This document shows positions 8,491 to 17,353 of a stretch of DNA of 64,000 bases, piece after piece. The position numbers and the translations under genes are program-made. The DNA is from Halorussus rarus (GTDB lineage Archaea; Halobacteriota; Halobacteria; Halobacteriales; Haladaptataceae), in assembly GCF_003369835.1 (NCBI RefSeq), contig NZ_QPMJ01000004.1, positions 248,001 through 312,000 on the forward strand, in the 5' to 3' direction. The first letter of the stretch is position 1; each line of letters opens with the position of its first letter. Under the pieces are notes generated by a model. It was not told the DNA's origin and searched no databases. It worked only from the letters and a program-made list of their open reading frames with translations.

Positions 8491-9990
8491 TCACAGCGTG
8501 ATGTTCCTGGTCGTCTTCGTCGCGTGTCCGTCGCCGTCCTTCGCGCGAACGGTCACGTCGAGATCGCTGCCGACGGGGAACTGGAAGAGGTCCCACCCGG
8601 ATGCGCCCGAACCCTTCACGTCGGTAACCGAGAAGTTCATGTCGAGGTCGTTCTCCACGACTGAAACCTCGACCGTGTCGAGGTTGCCGTCGGGGTCCGA
8701 GACCGACCAGTTGACTGAGAACATCCGGTTGTCGCCCAGCGTCTCGCTCTTCGAGATCTTGACGTTGTCCACCGCCGGTCCGGCGGTGAGTTCGTCGACG
8801 CTCACTTCGCGGTCGCCGTACCGGATCGTCCACTTCGACTCGTCGATGCCCGTGAGCGACGTGACCGTCCCGTCGACGAGGTAGGAGTCCCCGTAGCCGT
8901 TTCCGGTCGCGCCCGAGACCGTCATCGTCCCGTCGCCGTTGTCCGTGATGTTGTCGTTGTTTCGCTCCGCGGACATGTCGCCCGCGTTCAGCTGTTTGCT
9001 GACGTTCCCGTCGACGGTGAACTGATACTGGGTCGTCGACATGTTCTGCCCCGAGACGAGTTCGAGGACAGTCCCGTCGGGCTGCGAGTCGGTCGGGCTC
9101 GTGGTCGAACTCGACGCGGAGATGTCGGGCCTGTGCGTCCGGCTGAGCGCCCACCGATCCACGAAGATAGCCTGGTCCTTCGGGGAGGGAGCGTTCCCGC
9201 CGAATCGGACGTCGAACGTGTAGTTGACGCCGATCGAGAGGTCCTCTGTGAAGCGCATTCCGGACTTGTCGACCGCGAGCTGGTCGTCGACCCACATCTT
9301 CAACTCGCCGTCGCTGTTGGCGCTCCCGCCGCTCGTCGAGTTCAGCTTGATGTACTGGTGAATCTTCACCCACTCGCCGCGCGGGACTGTCTTGGCGTGG
9401 AAGTAGTCGCCGTACTGCCCGTCCATGTCCATGTGATAGCAGTAGTAGCCGACGCCGACGCCGCCGCTCCGCTCGGTGAACCCGCCGCGGGCCGACCAGC
9501 CGTTCTCGCCGGTCGACGGGTCGCCGCCCTTGCCGCCACCGGGTTCGGTGTTGCAGGGACCGGGGAGCTTCGAGACGTTGCCGTCCGCCTGGAAGTCGGA
9601 GGAGAACCGGACCCAGTAACTCGCGTACAGTTCGGTGACCTGGGAGTTGACGTCGCCAGCCTTGACCGGGTCGTAGGTGGTGGAAATGCCGTAGTGGCTG
9701 CCCTCGGGGAGGTCGAGGCGCAGTGCGGGGGTATCGAACTTGCTCGGGTCGGAGACGAGGGTCTCGTGCTCGCCCTGCCGCCACGTGCTCGTGAAGTTGT
9801 TCTCGTAGTCTTTCGTCGCGAAGTTCTCGTACAGGAGCAGATCCTGGGGGGAGGGAGCGGCACTCGCGGTGCCGGCAGCGCTCGCCCCGGCTACGGACGC
9901 CGCTGCCGCACCGGCCAGCCGGAGGTAGCCGCGCCGGTCGAGTAGAGAGGTCTCTTCGTCGCGTTCGCGTGCCGTCGTGTCGCGTGCCAT
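8491..9990 (-). CDS. Tat-exported polysaccharide-lyase-14-like protein
   Basis: A 499-residue secreted protein. The N-terminus has a Tat signal (DRRGYLRLAG at 18-27, then an Ala-rich hydrophobic stretch and an AxA-type site near residue 45). Residues about 50-290 form a concanavalin-like domain with YASYWVRFSS, VSKLPGP and a Gly-rich loop followed by WSARGGF, as in the PL14 alginate-lyase-type fold. The C-terminal 200 residues look like two beta-sandwich modules (VDNVKISKS, VTVRAKDGDGH). It probably binds or cleaves an acidic polysaccharide outside the cell. The catalytic residues were not verified. ATG at 9990 with a TATA-like element about 29 bp upstream supports this start. Confidence 0.75.
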   Translation of the reverse strand: MARDTTARERDEETSLLDRRGYLRLAGAAAASVAGASAAGTASAAPSPQDLLLYENFATKDYENNFTSTWRQGEHETLVSDPSKFDTPALRLDLPEGSHYGISTTYDPVKAGDVNSQVTELYASYWVRFSSDFQADGNVSKLPGPCNTEPGGGKGGDPSTGENGWSARGGFTERSGGVGVGYYCYHMDMDGQYGDYFHAKTVPRGEWVKIHQYIKLNSTSGGSANSDGELKMWVDDQLAVDKSGMRFTEDLSIGVNYTFDVRFGGNAPSPKDQAIFVDRWALSRTHRPDISASSSTTSPTDSQPDGTVLELVSGQNMSTTQYQFTVDGNVSKQLNAGDMSAERNNDNITDNGDGTMTVSGATGNGYGDSYLVDGTVTSLTGIDESKWTIRYGDREVSVDELTAGPAVDNVKISKSETLGDNRMFSVNWSVSDPDGNLDTVEVSVVENDLDMNFSVTDVKGSGASGWDLFQFPVGSDLDVTVRAKDGDGHATKTTRNITL

Positions 9991-10013
9991 GCGTTTTTCA
10001 ATGCTCTCTCTAC

Positions 10014-10022
10014 ATACTATAA
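10014..10022 (-). promoter_or_regulatory. TATA-like element of the PL14-like gene
   Basis: Reading leftward, TTATAGTAT is centred about 29 bp before the ATG at 9990. This spacing predicts a leaderless or nearly leaderless transcript. Confidence 0.55.
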
Positions 10023-10081
10023 GTGTTCTGGTCGAGGTTCAATACCTCGTTACCGCAACAGATGCAGGCGGTAATGGCCGA

Positions 10082-11458
10082 TTACTCGGCCGTCGTCGTC
10101 TCGGAACCCGGCGGGACGACCTTGTGGACGCTGCCGCCGGACCACGATCCGCTCCCTAGGACGTAGAGTTCACCGTCAGGGTCGCGGCCGAATCCGAAGC
10201 ACCGGTTGTCGAGATACTCGCGGTCCTCTTCGGCGATCTGGACGACTCCTTTCGGCCAGGGCCCCTCGCCGTCCTGCGGTCGCGCGACGAACAGTTCGCC
10301 CTGCGCGTTCCAGTCGCCGAACAGGTAGACGCCCTCCATCTCGGGCATCGCCGACCCGCGGTACACCTCGCCGCCGATTACCGAGATTCCACTGACGCCC
10401 TCGCCCTCGCCCTCGTGGGGGTACTCAATCACCGGGTCGATGAGGGGTTCGCCGCCCCGGACGTCGTCGGGCGTGCTGTCCGGACACTCGTCGGCCCTAA
10501 AGCAGTGGGTCGCCTCCTTGACGTTCCAGCCGTAGTTGCCGCCCTTCTCGATCACGTCGACCTCCTCGTACCGGCTCTCGCCCACGTCACCGGCGATGAG
10601 GGTCTCGCCGTCGAACGCCATCCGGAACGGATTCCGGAGCCCCCACGCCCAGTGCTCGTCGAGCCCCTCCTCGCCGACCAGCGGGTTGTCGTCGGGAATC
10701 GCGTACCCCTTGTCGCCTTCCTGGTCGTCGACGTCGATGCGCAGGATGCTCCCGAGCAGGTTCTCGGTGACGTCCTGGCCGTTGCCGCCCTCCACCTCGT
10801 CGTACCAGTCCGACGCCGCGCCCAGCCCCTGGTCGTCGCCGCTCGTCCCGTCGCCGACGGCGACGTAGAGGTAGCCGTCCGGGCCGAATTCGATCGCGCC
10901 GGCGTTGTGGTGGCCGTCGGGTTCGGGTATCTCGAGGATGGTCCGCTCGGTGTCGCGGTCGACCGAGCGGCCGTCGTCGCTGACCTCGAACTCCGAGAGG
11001 ACGAACGTGTGATTGTAGTCGTCGGGCGTTCCCTCCCGGGGCGGCGCGCTGTACCGGACGAACATCCGACGGTTCTCGGCGAACTCCGGGTGGAGCGCCA
11101 AGCCGAGCAGCCCGCTTTCGTTGCCGACGACGACGGTGTCGGTCATGTCGAGGAAGGTCTCGTCGGGGACGCCGTCCGGTCCGTGTATCTGGACGAAGCC
11201 CTTCTGGTCGGCGATGTACCGCAGGTCGGCGTCGGGGGCGAACGCGATCTCCAGCGGGGTGTTGAAGGCCCCGCTGAGCGGTTCGAGCCCGATGGTGTCC
11301 GGGAGGTCGGCGTCCGACGCTCCGCCGGTAGTCGTGTCACTGTCGGTCGTTGTCTGACCGGAGGACCGTCTCGACGAACCGGCACAGCCTGCGAGCCCGA
11401 CTGCCGCTCCGCTCCCCACGATTCTCAGCAGATCCCGTCGGCTCGGGGTCGATGCCAT
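10082..11458 (-). CDS. PQQ-dependent soluble sugar dehydrogenase (GSDH/YliI family), Tat lipoprotein
   Basis: A 458-residue beta-propeller. The start at 11458 opens directly into a Tat signal (SRRDLLRIVGSGAAVG) with lipobox LAGC (Cys25), so it should be anchored on the outer face of the membrane. Propeller signatures include GLLGLALHPEF, HNAGAIEFGPDGYLYVAVGD, LLGSILRIDV and GNYGWNVKEATHCF, typical of GSDH/aldose sugar dehydrogenases that oxidise sugars with PQQ. Genes for PQQ synthesis are not in this window. A TATA-like element about 26 bp upstream supports the start, and the frame continues upstream only through poor coding sequence. It lies next to the PL14-like gene and could oxidise released sugars. 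Confidence 0.87.
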   Translation of the reverse strand: MASTPSRRDLLRIVGSGAAVGLAGCAGSSRRSSGQTTTDSDTTTGGASDADLPDTIGLEPLSGAFNTPLEIAFAPDADLRYIADQKGFVQIHGPDGVPDETFLDMTDTVVVGNESGLLGLALHPEFAENRRMFVRYSAPPREGTPDDYNHTFVLSEFEVSDDGRSVDRDTERTILEIPEPDGHHNAGAIEFGPDGYLYVAVGDGTSGDDQGLGAASDWYDEVEGGNGQDVTENLLGSILRIDVDDQEGDKGYAIPDDNPLVGEEGLDEHWAWGLRNPFRMAFDGETLIAGDVGESRYEEVDVIEKGGNYGWNVKEATHCFRADECPDSTPDDVRGGEPLIDPVIEYPHEGEGEGVSGISVIGGEVYRGSAMPEMEGVYLFGDWNAQGELFVARPQDGEGPWPKGVVQIAEEDREYLDNRCFGFGRDPDGELYVLGSGSWSGGSVHKVVPPGSETTTAE

Positions 11459-11549
11459 AACCGCAATACTACGGTGAATACCTAAGAGTTCCGTTCGGTT
11501 TCGAGTCACCTCCGCATGCCGAAATGTCGGCCGAGCGCGTCGGGTCGAG

Positions 11550-12755
11550 TCACTCGCCTCGAACGCGGACGGGAGGACGGTCGAGGAGTTCGTCGAGGAC
11601 CGGGTCGTACGCCTCGAACAGCGAGTCCCACGAGTACTGTCGGCCGAGTTCTCGCCCGTTCGACGACAGCGACTCGCGCAGTTCATTGGACTCCGCCAGC
11701 GTCTCGATGGCGTCGGCGAACTCGTCCCACGAGTCGCGTATCAGCGCCGTCTCGCCGTCCGTCAGCGGGAGCCCCTGGGCTCCGACGTCGGTCGTGACCA
11801 CGGGGAGTCCCGCCGCGAGATAATCGAGCATCTTCAGTTTCGTCCCGGAGCCGAGCGTGAGCGGGCAGATCGCTACGTCGGCGGCCGCGAGCGCGCCCGC
11901 GAGGTCCTCGACGTACCCCGGCGCGTGGACGTTGTCGCGAGCCGCGTCCGGCGGGTCGCGCCCGACCAGGAGGAACTCCACGTCGGGCAGCGCCGGCGCC
12001 AGTTCGTCGCGGACGACGTCGCCCGCCACCTCGTTGGGGTCGTAATCGAACGCGCCGACGAAGAGACAGACGGTCGCGTCGTCGGGAATCCGGAACTGCT
12101 TGCGAATGCGGTCGGGGTCGCCGCCCGCGTCGATCGTCTCGAAGTCGGTGCCGTTCGGGATGGTCTTGACGACGGTGTCGTCGGGCAACCGGAACCCCTC
12201 GGCGTCGTCCGGCGACTGGAACACCACCGCGTCGGCGGCGTCGATGCCCCACTGCTCGAAGCGCCGGAGGTTCTCGACCGCCCGTCGCCGGACGACCCCC
12301 GGAATCGGCCGGAGCCCGAGCTGCTGGTCGACGAGGTCGTACATCGCGTTGTGCTTGTTGAGGAGCAGTCGGGCGTCGTAGCGGTCCGCGAGCCGGACGC
12401 CGGCCCGGAGCATCTGGGGGTTCTCGCAGCAGATCACGTCGAACTCCCGGTCGAGCCGCTCGCACCGCCGGACGGTCCGCTCGGCCTGGAACCGGTCGTA
12501 TCGGTTGTCGGCGTCCGCGGCGAACGAGGCGTACCAGGCGTAGATGCGCGTCAGCTTGCGGTCCAGGAACGGGTTGTCCGTATCGACGGCCCGGACTCCC
12601 GGATGGTCGACGTCTGCGTCGTCGGGGTGGACGAGCGCGACCGACCCGAACTCCGCCAGCTTCTTGGCGGTCTCCCAGATCCGGACCTCCTCGCCGTTCG
12701 ACGGCGGGTGGAGGTCGCCCCGGTGGAGCTGAAGGATATCTACGTCACCGGCCAT
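11550..12755 (-). CDS. GT4 family glycosyltransferase
   Basis: A 401-residue GT-B fold enzyme. The N-terminal acceptor domain starts VDILQLHRGDLHPPSNGEEV and includes LLLNKHNAMYD. The C-terminal donor domain shows VCLFVGAFDYDPNE, ADVAICPLTLGSGTKLKMLD (where GT4 enzymes usually carry their E-x7-E-type donor site) and GLPVVTTDVGAQGLP. It would add a sugar to a glycan at the cytoplasmic face of the membrane. Its ATG at 12755 lies inside the end of the upstream GT4 gene (11-bp overlap), so the two are translated as a pair. Donor and acceptor are unknown. Confidence 0.9.
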   Translation of the reverse strand: MAGDVDILQLHRGDLHPPSNGEEVRIWETAKKLAEFGSVALVHPDDADVDHPGVRAVDTDNPFLDRKLTRIYAWYASFAADADNRYDRFQAERTVRRCERLDREFDVICCENPQMLRAGVRLADRYDARLLLNKHNAMYDLVDQQLGLRPIPGVVRRRAVENLRRFEQWGIDAADAVVFQSPDDAEGFRLPDDTVVKTIPNGTDFETIDAGGDPDRIRKQFRIPDDATVCLFVGAFDYDPNEVAGDVVRDELAPALPDVEFLLVGRDPPDAARDNVHAPGYVEDLAGALAAADVAICPLTLGSGTKLKMLDYLAAGLPVVTTDVGAQGLPLTDGETALIRDSWDEFADAIETLAESNELRESLSSNGRELGRQYSWDSLFEAYDPVLDELLDRPPVRVRGE

Positions 12756-14085
12756 CGCGGTCACCTCCCGTACCTGGCCCAGGTTCCCCGCGGGCGGTCT
12801 GCTCGGACTGGACGTCCGCGTCTGCCGCACCGGACGCCGCCTCGCAGTCGACGGCACGTACCCCCTCGTCGACGATGCACCGGACCGCATCGTAGAGCCG
12901 GGACGCGACCGCTTCGGGGTCGTTCTCGGCCTCCACCTGCCGCCGGGCGTTCCGGCCGAGGCGATCGCGCTCGGCCGGGTCGTCGAGCAGTGACGATACG
13001 GTCTCCCAGACATCGGCCGGGTCGGCTGGGTCGACGAACATTCCGGACGTCCCGTCGTCGATCTGCTCGGCGATGCCGTACGCCGGGTTCGTAACGATAG
13101 GTAGCTCGGCCGCCTTGGCCTCCAGGATGACGTTGGGGTAGCCGTCGATGTACGAAACGTACAGGAACACGTCCGCGGTCCGGTAGAGCCCCGCGACGTC
13201 CTCCACGAATCCGGGCGCGCGGATCCGGTCCCGGACGTCGCCCGCCAGGGCGTCGAGGTCCTCCAGGAGTCGCTTGTGGTACCGCCCGTCGCCGGCGATG
13301 ACGTACGTCAGGTTCTCGCGCCGGCGTAGCATCGGGACTGCGGCGTCGAGCAGTTCGCTGACGCCCTCGTACTTCCCGCGGAAGTTCAGGTTCGTGACGG
13401 TCAGCAGCCGTCGTTCCGATCCGTCCGCGGGGATGTCCCCGACCCCAGAGACGGCGTCCGAGTCGGAGTCGACGGTGGACGCGGCCGCCGTATCGGAATC
13501 CGCCTCCGAGTCCGCGTCCGCCGGCGGGGCGTACTCGTCCACCGAGACAGGGTTCGGGACCGAGATCACGCGGTCGGCCGGACAGCCGGTCTGCCGGCGG
13601 ACGACGTCGTCGAGCGCGGCCGACACCGGGACGAAGCCGTCGGCCCCGCGGAAGATCGCCCGGGTCAGCAGCGCGAACGGAAGGTGGGCCGCGAGCGAGT
13701 GCCACTCGCCGTTTTCTACCTGCTCGCGGGCGGTCTCGCGGTGCTGCCGGAAGATGTCGCCGTTCTGCCTAATCAGCACCGGCACGCCGTGGTACCGGCC
13801 GAGCAGCGATCCGACGGTCCCGATCAGCCCCGACCCGTTGTAGACCAGGACCGCGTCGGCGTCCCGGCACTCAATGCGCCGGCTGGCGCGTCGCAGGGCC
13901 GAGAGGTAGGCACGGGGTCCCTCGTCCGGGTCGACCGCTACCAGCGAGGCGCGTTCGTCCAGCGCTTCGAAGGGGTCGCGCATCTCGTCGACGCGCATGT
14001 CGACCAGGCCGAGGACGTGGAACGAGTCCCCGTTAGGCGTCACCTGTCGCTCGTCGGCTGTCGTGCGCATCTGGTCGGCCCTCAT
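12745..14085 (-). CDS. GT4 family glycosyltransferase with acidic interdomain linker
   Basis: A 446-residue GT-B enzyme. The N-terminal domain has ADAVLVYNGSGLIG and VPVLIRQNGDIF. The C-terminal donor domain has LLTVTNLNFRGKYEGV, DVFLYVSYIDGYPNVILEAK (the E donor motif) and LPIVTNPAYGI. Between them, residues about 187-225 form an Asp/Ser/Ala-rich stretch that looks disordered. The start at 14085 overlaps the stop of the upstream GT2 gene in an ATGA; a second ATG at 14070 is possible. A tail rich in Ala, Asp, Gly and Arg ends the protein. It is part of a three-gene overlapping run of glycosyltransferases. Confidence 0.88.
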   Translation of the reverse strand: MRADQMRTTADERQVTPNGDSFHVLGLVDMRVDEMRDPFEALDERASLVAVDPDEGPRAYLSALRRASRRIECRDADAVLVYNGSGLIGTVGSLLGRYHGVPVLIRQNGDIFRQHRETAREQVENGEWHSLAAHLPFALLTRAIFRGADGFVPVSAALDDVVRRQTGCPADRVISVPNPVSVDEYAPPADADSEADSDTAAASTVDSDSDAVSGVGDIPADGSERRLLTVTNLNFRGKYEGVSELLDAAVPMLRRRENLTYVIAGDGRYHKRLLEDLDALAGDVRDRIRAPGFVEDVAGLYRTADVFLYVSYIDGYPNVILEAKAAELPIVTNPAYGIAEQIDDGTSGMFVDPADPADVWETVSSLLDDPAERDRLGRNARRQVEAENDPEAVASRLYDAVRCIVDEGVRAVDCEAASGAADADVQSEQTARGEPGPGTGGDRDGR

Positions 14086-15431
14086 TCGTTCGACCCTCGC
14101 TCGTGGAGCCGCTCCATGTGGGTCTTCACCGAGTGGAGGATGACGCTGGTGAACGAGAGCAGCGAGCCGAGGAACGTGCCGAAGATGCAGAGCAGTACCA
14201 GCCCGACCGGGAGCGTCCCGCTCTCGACGTAGTTCAGGACCGCCCAGTAACCGACGCCGACCCCGCCCGCCACGATGGCGACGCCGGGGATGCCGAAGAA
14301 CGTGAGCGGGTGGTCGTGCTCGACGGTGTTCAGAATATTCCGAACGAGCGAGAGGCCGTGGACCAGCGGGTTCTGGGTGCTGGTGTCCTCTCCCTCGTAC
14401 CGGATGGTCGTCCCCACTTCGTTGATATCGTACCCCTGGTTGCGGGCGTGGTAGAGGATGTCGGTACTGGCGCTCATTCCCTCGCCGAGCGTGTCGTCGG
14501 CCGCCAGGCTCCGGATGGCCTCCCGGTCGAACGCCCGGAATCCGCTCTGGGTGTCCGACACCCACGAGCCGCGGGAGGTGCTCCCCAGCGTGAGGTTCGT
14601 CAGGACGTTGATGACCAGCAGGCCGAGCCGGCGGTACCTGGGGACGGTGCCGGAGTCGCCGTGAAAGCGGCTGCCGACCACCACGTTCGCCCCGCTCTCG
14701 CGCTGCTCGCCCACCAGGTCGGGGATGTCGTCGGGGTCGTGCTGACCGTCGCCGTCGAGGATGACGAGCGAGTCGACGTTGCGCCTGTCGGCCTCGGCGA
14801 ACGCCGTCTGGAGCGCCGCGCCGTAGCCCCGATTCGTCTCGTGGCAGACGGTCGTCGCGCCGGCTCGCTCGGCCGCCGCGACGGTGTCGTCGTCGCTGCC
14901 GTCGTCGACGACCACGACCTCGTCGACGTGGCGGCGAACCCGCGAGACGACCTCGCCCACGGTCGACCCCTCGTTGTAGGCGGGGATCGCGGCCAGCACC
15001 TCGACGTCGAGCCGGTTCGGGCCGTCGAGTTCGGGCGCCGGAATCCCGAACCCGTCGGTCCGGGCCGCCGCCTCCTCGCACCGGGAGAAGTCGACGCGCC
15101 CGGCGTCGGCCTCGACGTGCAGCAGCCCCGGAAAGCCGAGCGCTCTCGAGATGCGCTCGACCGAGTCCCGCACCGCGTCCGCGTCGGCGGAGTCCATCTC
15201 CACCACGAACCCCCCGAGCTGCTCGGCGAGGGGTTCGGCCAGCGAATCGCCGGACTCCGAGAGGGCGACGAAGGTGACGAACCCGCGGCGGTTCGCCCGC
15301 AGGATCGTGCGGGCGATGGCGCCCAGGTCGTGTTCCGAGGCGACGATGCTTATCGCCGGGAGCCGTTTCTGCTCCGTCGAGATCTCCCTCGGATGGTGTC
15401 TTTCTTTCGTGTCCTCATTCATACTCCCCAT
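14082..15431 (-). CDS. GT2 glycosyltransferase, DPM1/AglJ-like, with extra N-terminal domain and C-terminal helices
   Basis: A 449-residue protein. Residues about 25-135 form an alpha/beta region that is not part of GT2 (ISIVASEHDLGAIARTIL, then FVTFVALSESG). The GT2 core follows from about 145: LAAIPAYNEGS, VVVVDDGSDDDT and VILDGDGQHDPDD, the donor site seen in dolichol-phosphate sugar synthases. Two membrane helices lie near residues 370-430. It likely charges a lipid carrier with a sugar, as AglJ does in haloarchaeal N-glycosylation; the role is inferred. The closest relative in the window is 61525-62295. It is the first gene of the GT run. Confidence 0.88.
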   Translation of the reverse strand: MGSMNEDTKERHHPREISTEQKRLPAISIVASEHDLGAIARTILRANRRGFVTFVALSESGDSLAEPLAEQLGGFVVEMDSADADAVRDSVERISRALGFPGLLHVEADAGRVDFSRCEEAAARTDGFGIPAPELDGPNRLDVEVLAAIPAYNEGSTVGEVVSRVRRHVDEVVVVDDGSDDDTVAAAERAGATTVCHETNRGYGAALQTAFAEADRRNVDSLVILDGDGQHDPDDIPDLVGEQRESGANVVVGSRFHGDSGTVPRYRRLGLLVINVLTNLTLGSTSRGSWVSDTQSGFRAFDREAIRSLAADDTLGEGMSASTDILYHARNQGYDINEVGTTIRYEGEDTSTQNPLVHGLSLVRNILNTVEHDHPLTFFGIPGVAIVAGGVGVGYWAVLNYVESGTLPVGLVLLCIFGTFLGSLLSFTSVILHSVKTHMERLHERGSNE

Positions 15432-15453
15432 CGACGTAGACTTGGGAGAGGCT

Positions 15454-15464
15454 GATTAATAGTT
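15454..15464 (-). promoter_or_regulatory. TATA-like element of the GT2-GT4-GT4 run
   Basis: Reading leftward, CTATTAAT is centred about 28 bp upstream of the ATG at 15431. It probably drives the three overlapping glycosyltransferase genes as one leaderless transcript. Confidence 0.5.
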
Positions 15465-15700
15465 AGAAGCCGCGTATCAGCCATAAACAGCCGATGGGGA
15501 ACGAAACGGTCCGGTACGGACCGGGTTTCCGTGCCGATAACGTCCGCGTCCGGATACGTTCGGGCGGTTCGTCGACGGAACCGAGAGACGTGCGGGACGT
15601 CGGCCACGTCCGGTGATTCCGAGGCTCGTCGCTCGCAGCGGCGGCCCTCGCCGCGGTCGAAACCCTCCGTTTCCGGAGGTGACGGGGGAAGCGGTTCCGG

Positions 15701-16726
15701 CTAGCCGGCGCTCGGGCCCGCGGTGACGTTCGTCCAGAAGTGGGCCCGCCGATAGGCGTTCGCGCCCGTCGGGTTCGCGGGCGGGCTCCCTCTGTAGAGC
15801 AGGAACTGGACCTTGAGGTCCCGTCCCGTCATCGACGGACGGATCCGCTGGGTGCGGACGACCGTCTCGTTGGGCGCGAGCCGGGCGTCGAAGGTCCCGA
15901 GCCGCCGGGTCGCGACCACCTCGCTCGCGTTGCCGGTCGTGCGGACCCGCTGCAACCGGACCACCCCCGTGTACGCCTGGGGTTCGTTCTCGTGGTTGCC
16001 GATGCCGACGACCACCGTCTCCGTCTGGCCCCGTCGGATCTGGGTCGGGTAGCCGTCGGCGACGAGCGCGCCGGACTCGTTCTCGGTCGCGACGTAGAAC
16101 TCGGTGAACGACTGGTCCTGGCCCGGGCCGGCGACCGCGTAGGCGACGCTGCCGGCGCCGACCAGCACCGAGGCGATGATGACGGCGTTCAGGACCGCGT
16201 CGAACCGGCCGCTCGGTCGGAGGAGCTCTCCCCTAGCGCGGGCCGACCAGCCGCCGTACGGGACGCGGAACCGGTCTTCGGCCGGCACGCGGCGTCGGCG
16301 GACGACCGCGACGGCCGTCAGTCCGACCGCGAGCCCGCTCACCGCGAGCAGCATCGTCCGCTGGCTCACGCCCCAGGGCGTGAAGTTGAGCGCGAACGCG
16401 AGCAGCGGCACCGTGGTCACGCTGAGCCCGAACGAGAAGACGGCCCGCTCGGCGATGTCGATGCCCGCGCCGGGCCGCGGGAACAGCGTCGCGCGCGCCT
16501 CGTCCGGGTCGTTCGCCTCGGGGAACAGGGCAGCGGTGAACGCGTACCCGGGCACCGCCAGGACGAAGAGGCTCCCGACCACCGCCCGGAGGAGCGTCCC
16601 CCGGACAACCGGCGCCTCGACCGCCACCCACGTCAGGGCCACGAGCCCGACCACGGCCGCGAGGTCCGACGGGACGGTCCGGACGCCGCGCGGCACCATC
16701 AGCCAGAGTTTCCTGGCGTCTACCAT
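15701..16726 (-). CDS. DUF1616 membrane protein
   Basis: A 341-residue protein with four helices in residues about 20-140 (LFVLAVPGYAFTAALFP is a family hallmark) and a fifth near 190. A large extracytoplasmic beta-rich domain follows (TEFYVATENESGALVADGYP, VVVGIGNHENEPQAYTGVVR). DUF1616 proteins are common in archaea near surface-glycan and MoxR genes; their function is unknown. A T/A-rich element at about 16752-16766 sits some 30 bp before the ATG. It is the outermost gene of the MoxR-associated module. Confidence 0.85.
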   Translation of the reverse strand: MVDARKLWLMVPRGVRTVPSDLAAVVGLVALTWVAVEAPVVRGTLLRAVVGSLFVLAVPGYAFTAALFPEANDPDEARATLFPRPGAGIDIAERAVFSFGLSVTTVPLLAFALNFTPWGVSQRTMLLAVSGLAVGLTAVAVVRRRRVPAEDRFRVPYGGWSARARGELLRPSGRFDAVLNAVIIASVLVGAGSVAYAVAGPGQDQSFTEFYVATENESGALVADGYPTQIRRGQTETVVVGIGNHENEPQAYTGVVRLQRVRTTGNASEVVATRRLGTFDARLAPNETVVRTQRIRPSMTGRDLKVQFLLYRGSPPANPTGANAYRRAHFWTNVTAGPSAG

Positions 16727-16840
16727 CTTGGCATCACGACCGCTAAGCTAGCTATTCATAAAAAACAGGTGGTAATTTTGAACGCGTCTGGAGTCGGAGC
16801 GAAGCGGACGGTGAGAGCGTCCAGGCGTCGAGGCGGAGTC

Positions 16841-17116
16841 TCAGATCAGTCCCTCGGGCAGGAACGAGACGATGCGCCGGACGACGATGACCCCGAAGCC
16901 GAGCATCCCGAGGACGACCAGCCACCGGACGCGCCGGCGCCAGGCCGGGGTGACGTTGACCGGCGCCGTCAGCTCGATCAGCCCGAGGAAGCCCACCAGC
17001 GAGGCGATGAAGAACACCTCCAGGGTCAGCCGGCCGAGCGCCGCGAGACCGAGCACGACCGCCAGCATCACGGCTATCTGGGCGTGGACGAACCGCTGGC
17101 GGCGCCGGATGGTCAT
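16841..17116 (-). CDS. Small two-helix membrane protein, function unknown
   Basis: A 91-residue protein starting MTIRRRQRFVHAQIAVML. Two strongly hydrophobic segments lie at about 13-45 (AVMLAVVLGLAALGRL into VFFIASLVGFLG) and 65-80 (WLVVLGMLGFGVIVVRR), with a basic segment between them. I do not recognise the family. It sits between DUF1616 and DUF4350 genes, so it may be an accessory membrane part of the same module. The reading frame continues upstream only through improbable sequence; ATG 17116 is the natural start. Confidence 0.7.
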   Translation of the reverse strand: MTIRRRQRFVHAQIAVMLAVVLGLAALGRLTLEVFFIASLVGFLGLIELTAPVNVTPAWRRRVRWLVVLGMLGFGVIVVRRIVSFLPEGLI

Positions 17117-17353
17117 CGTCGGTGCTACGGCGGCCTCCCAATAGAAAGTACCGCCCGTTCGCGGGAACCGGAGTTCCGCGAGGTCCGCCGTTCGCCCCAG
17201 AGGCGAAAGATACGAGCGATTACCGCGAGCAACAATGCGAACCATTCTATGGGCTGGTCGGCGTACCACCGTCGAGATGAGGCTGTCACGCCGAACGGGG
17301 GTCGGGGACGGAAGGGCGCGAGTCGTTGGTGTGCCGATCGGGGGGCCGCGAGC

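Noticed and set aside
15740-17353. Upstream in-frame extension of the DUF4350 protein
   Set aside because: The extension is antisense to the DUF1616 and small membrane genes and looks like mirrored coding sequence. The helix after GTG 17354 is the natural N-terminus.
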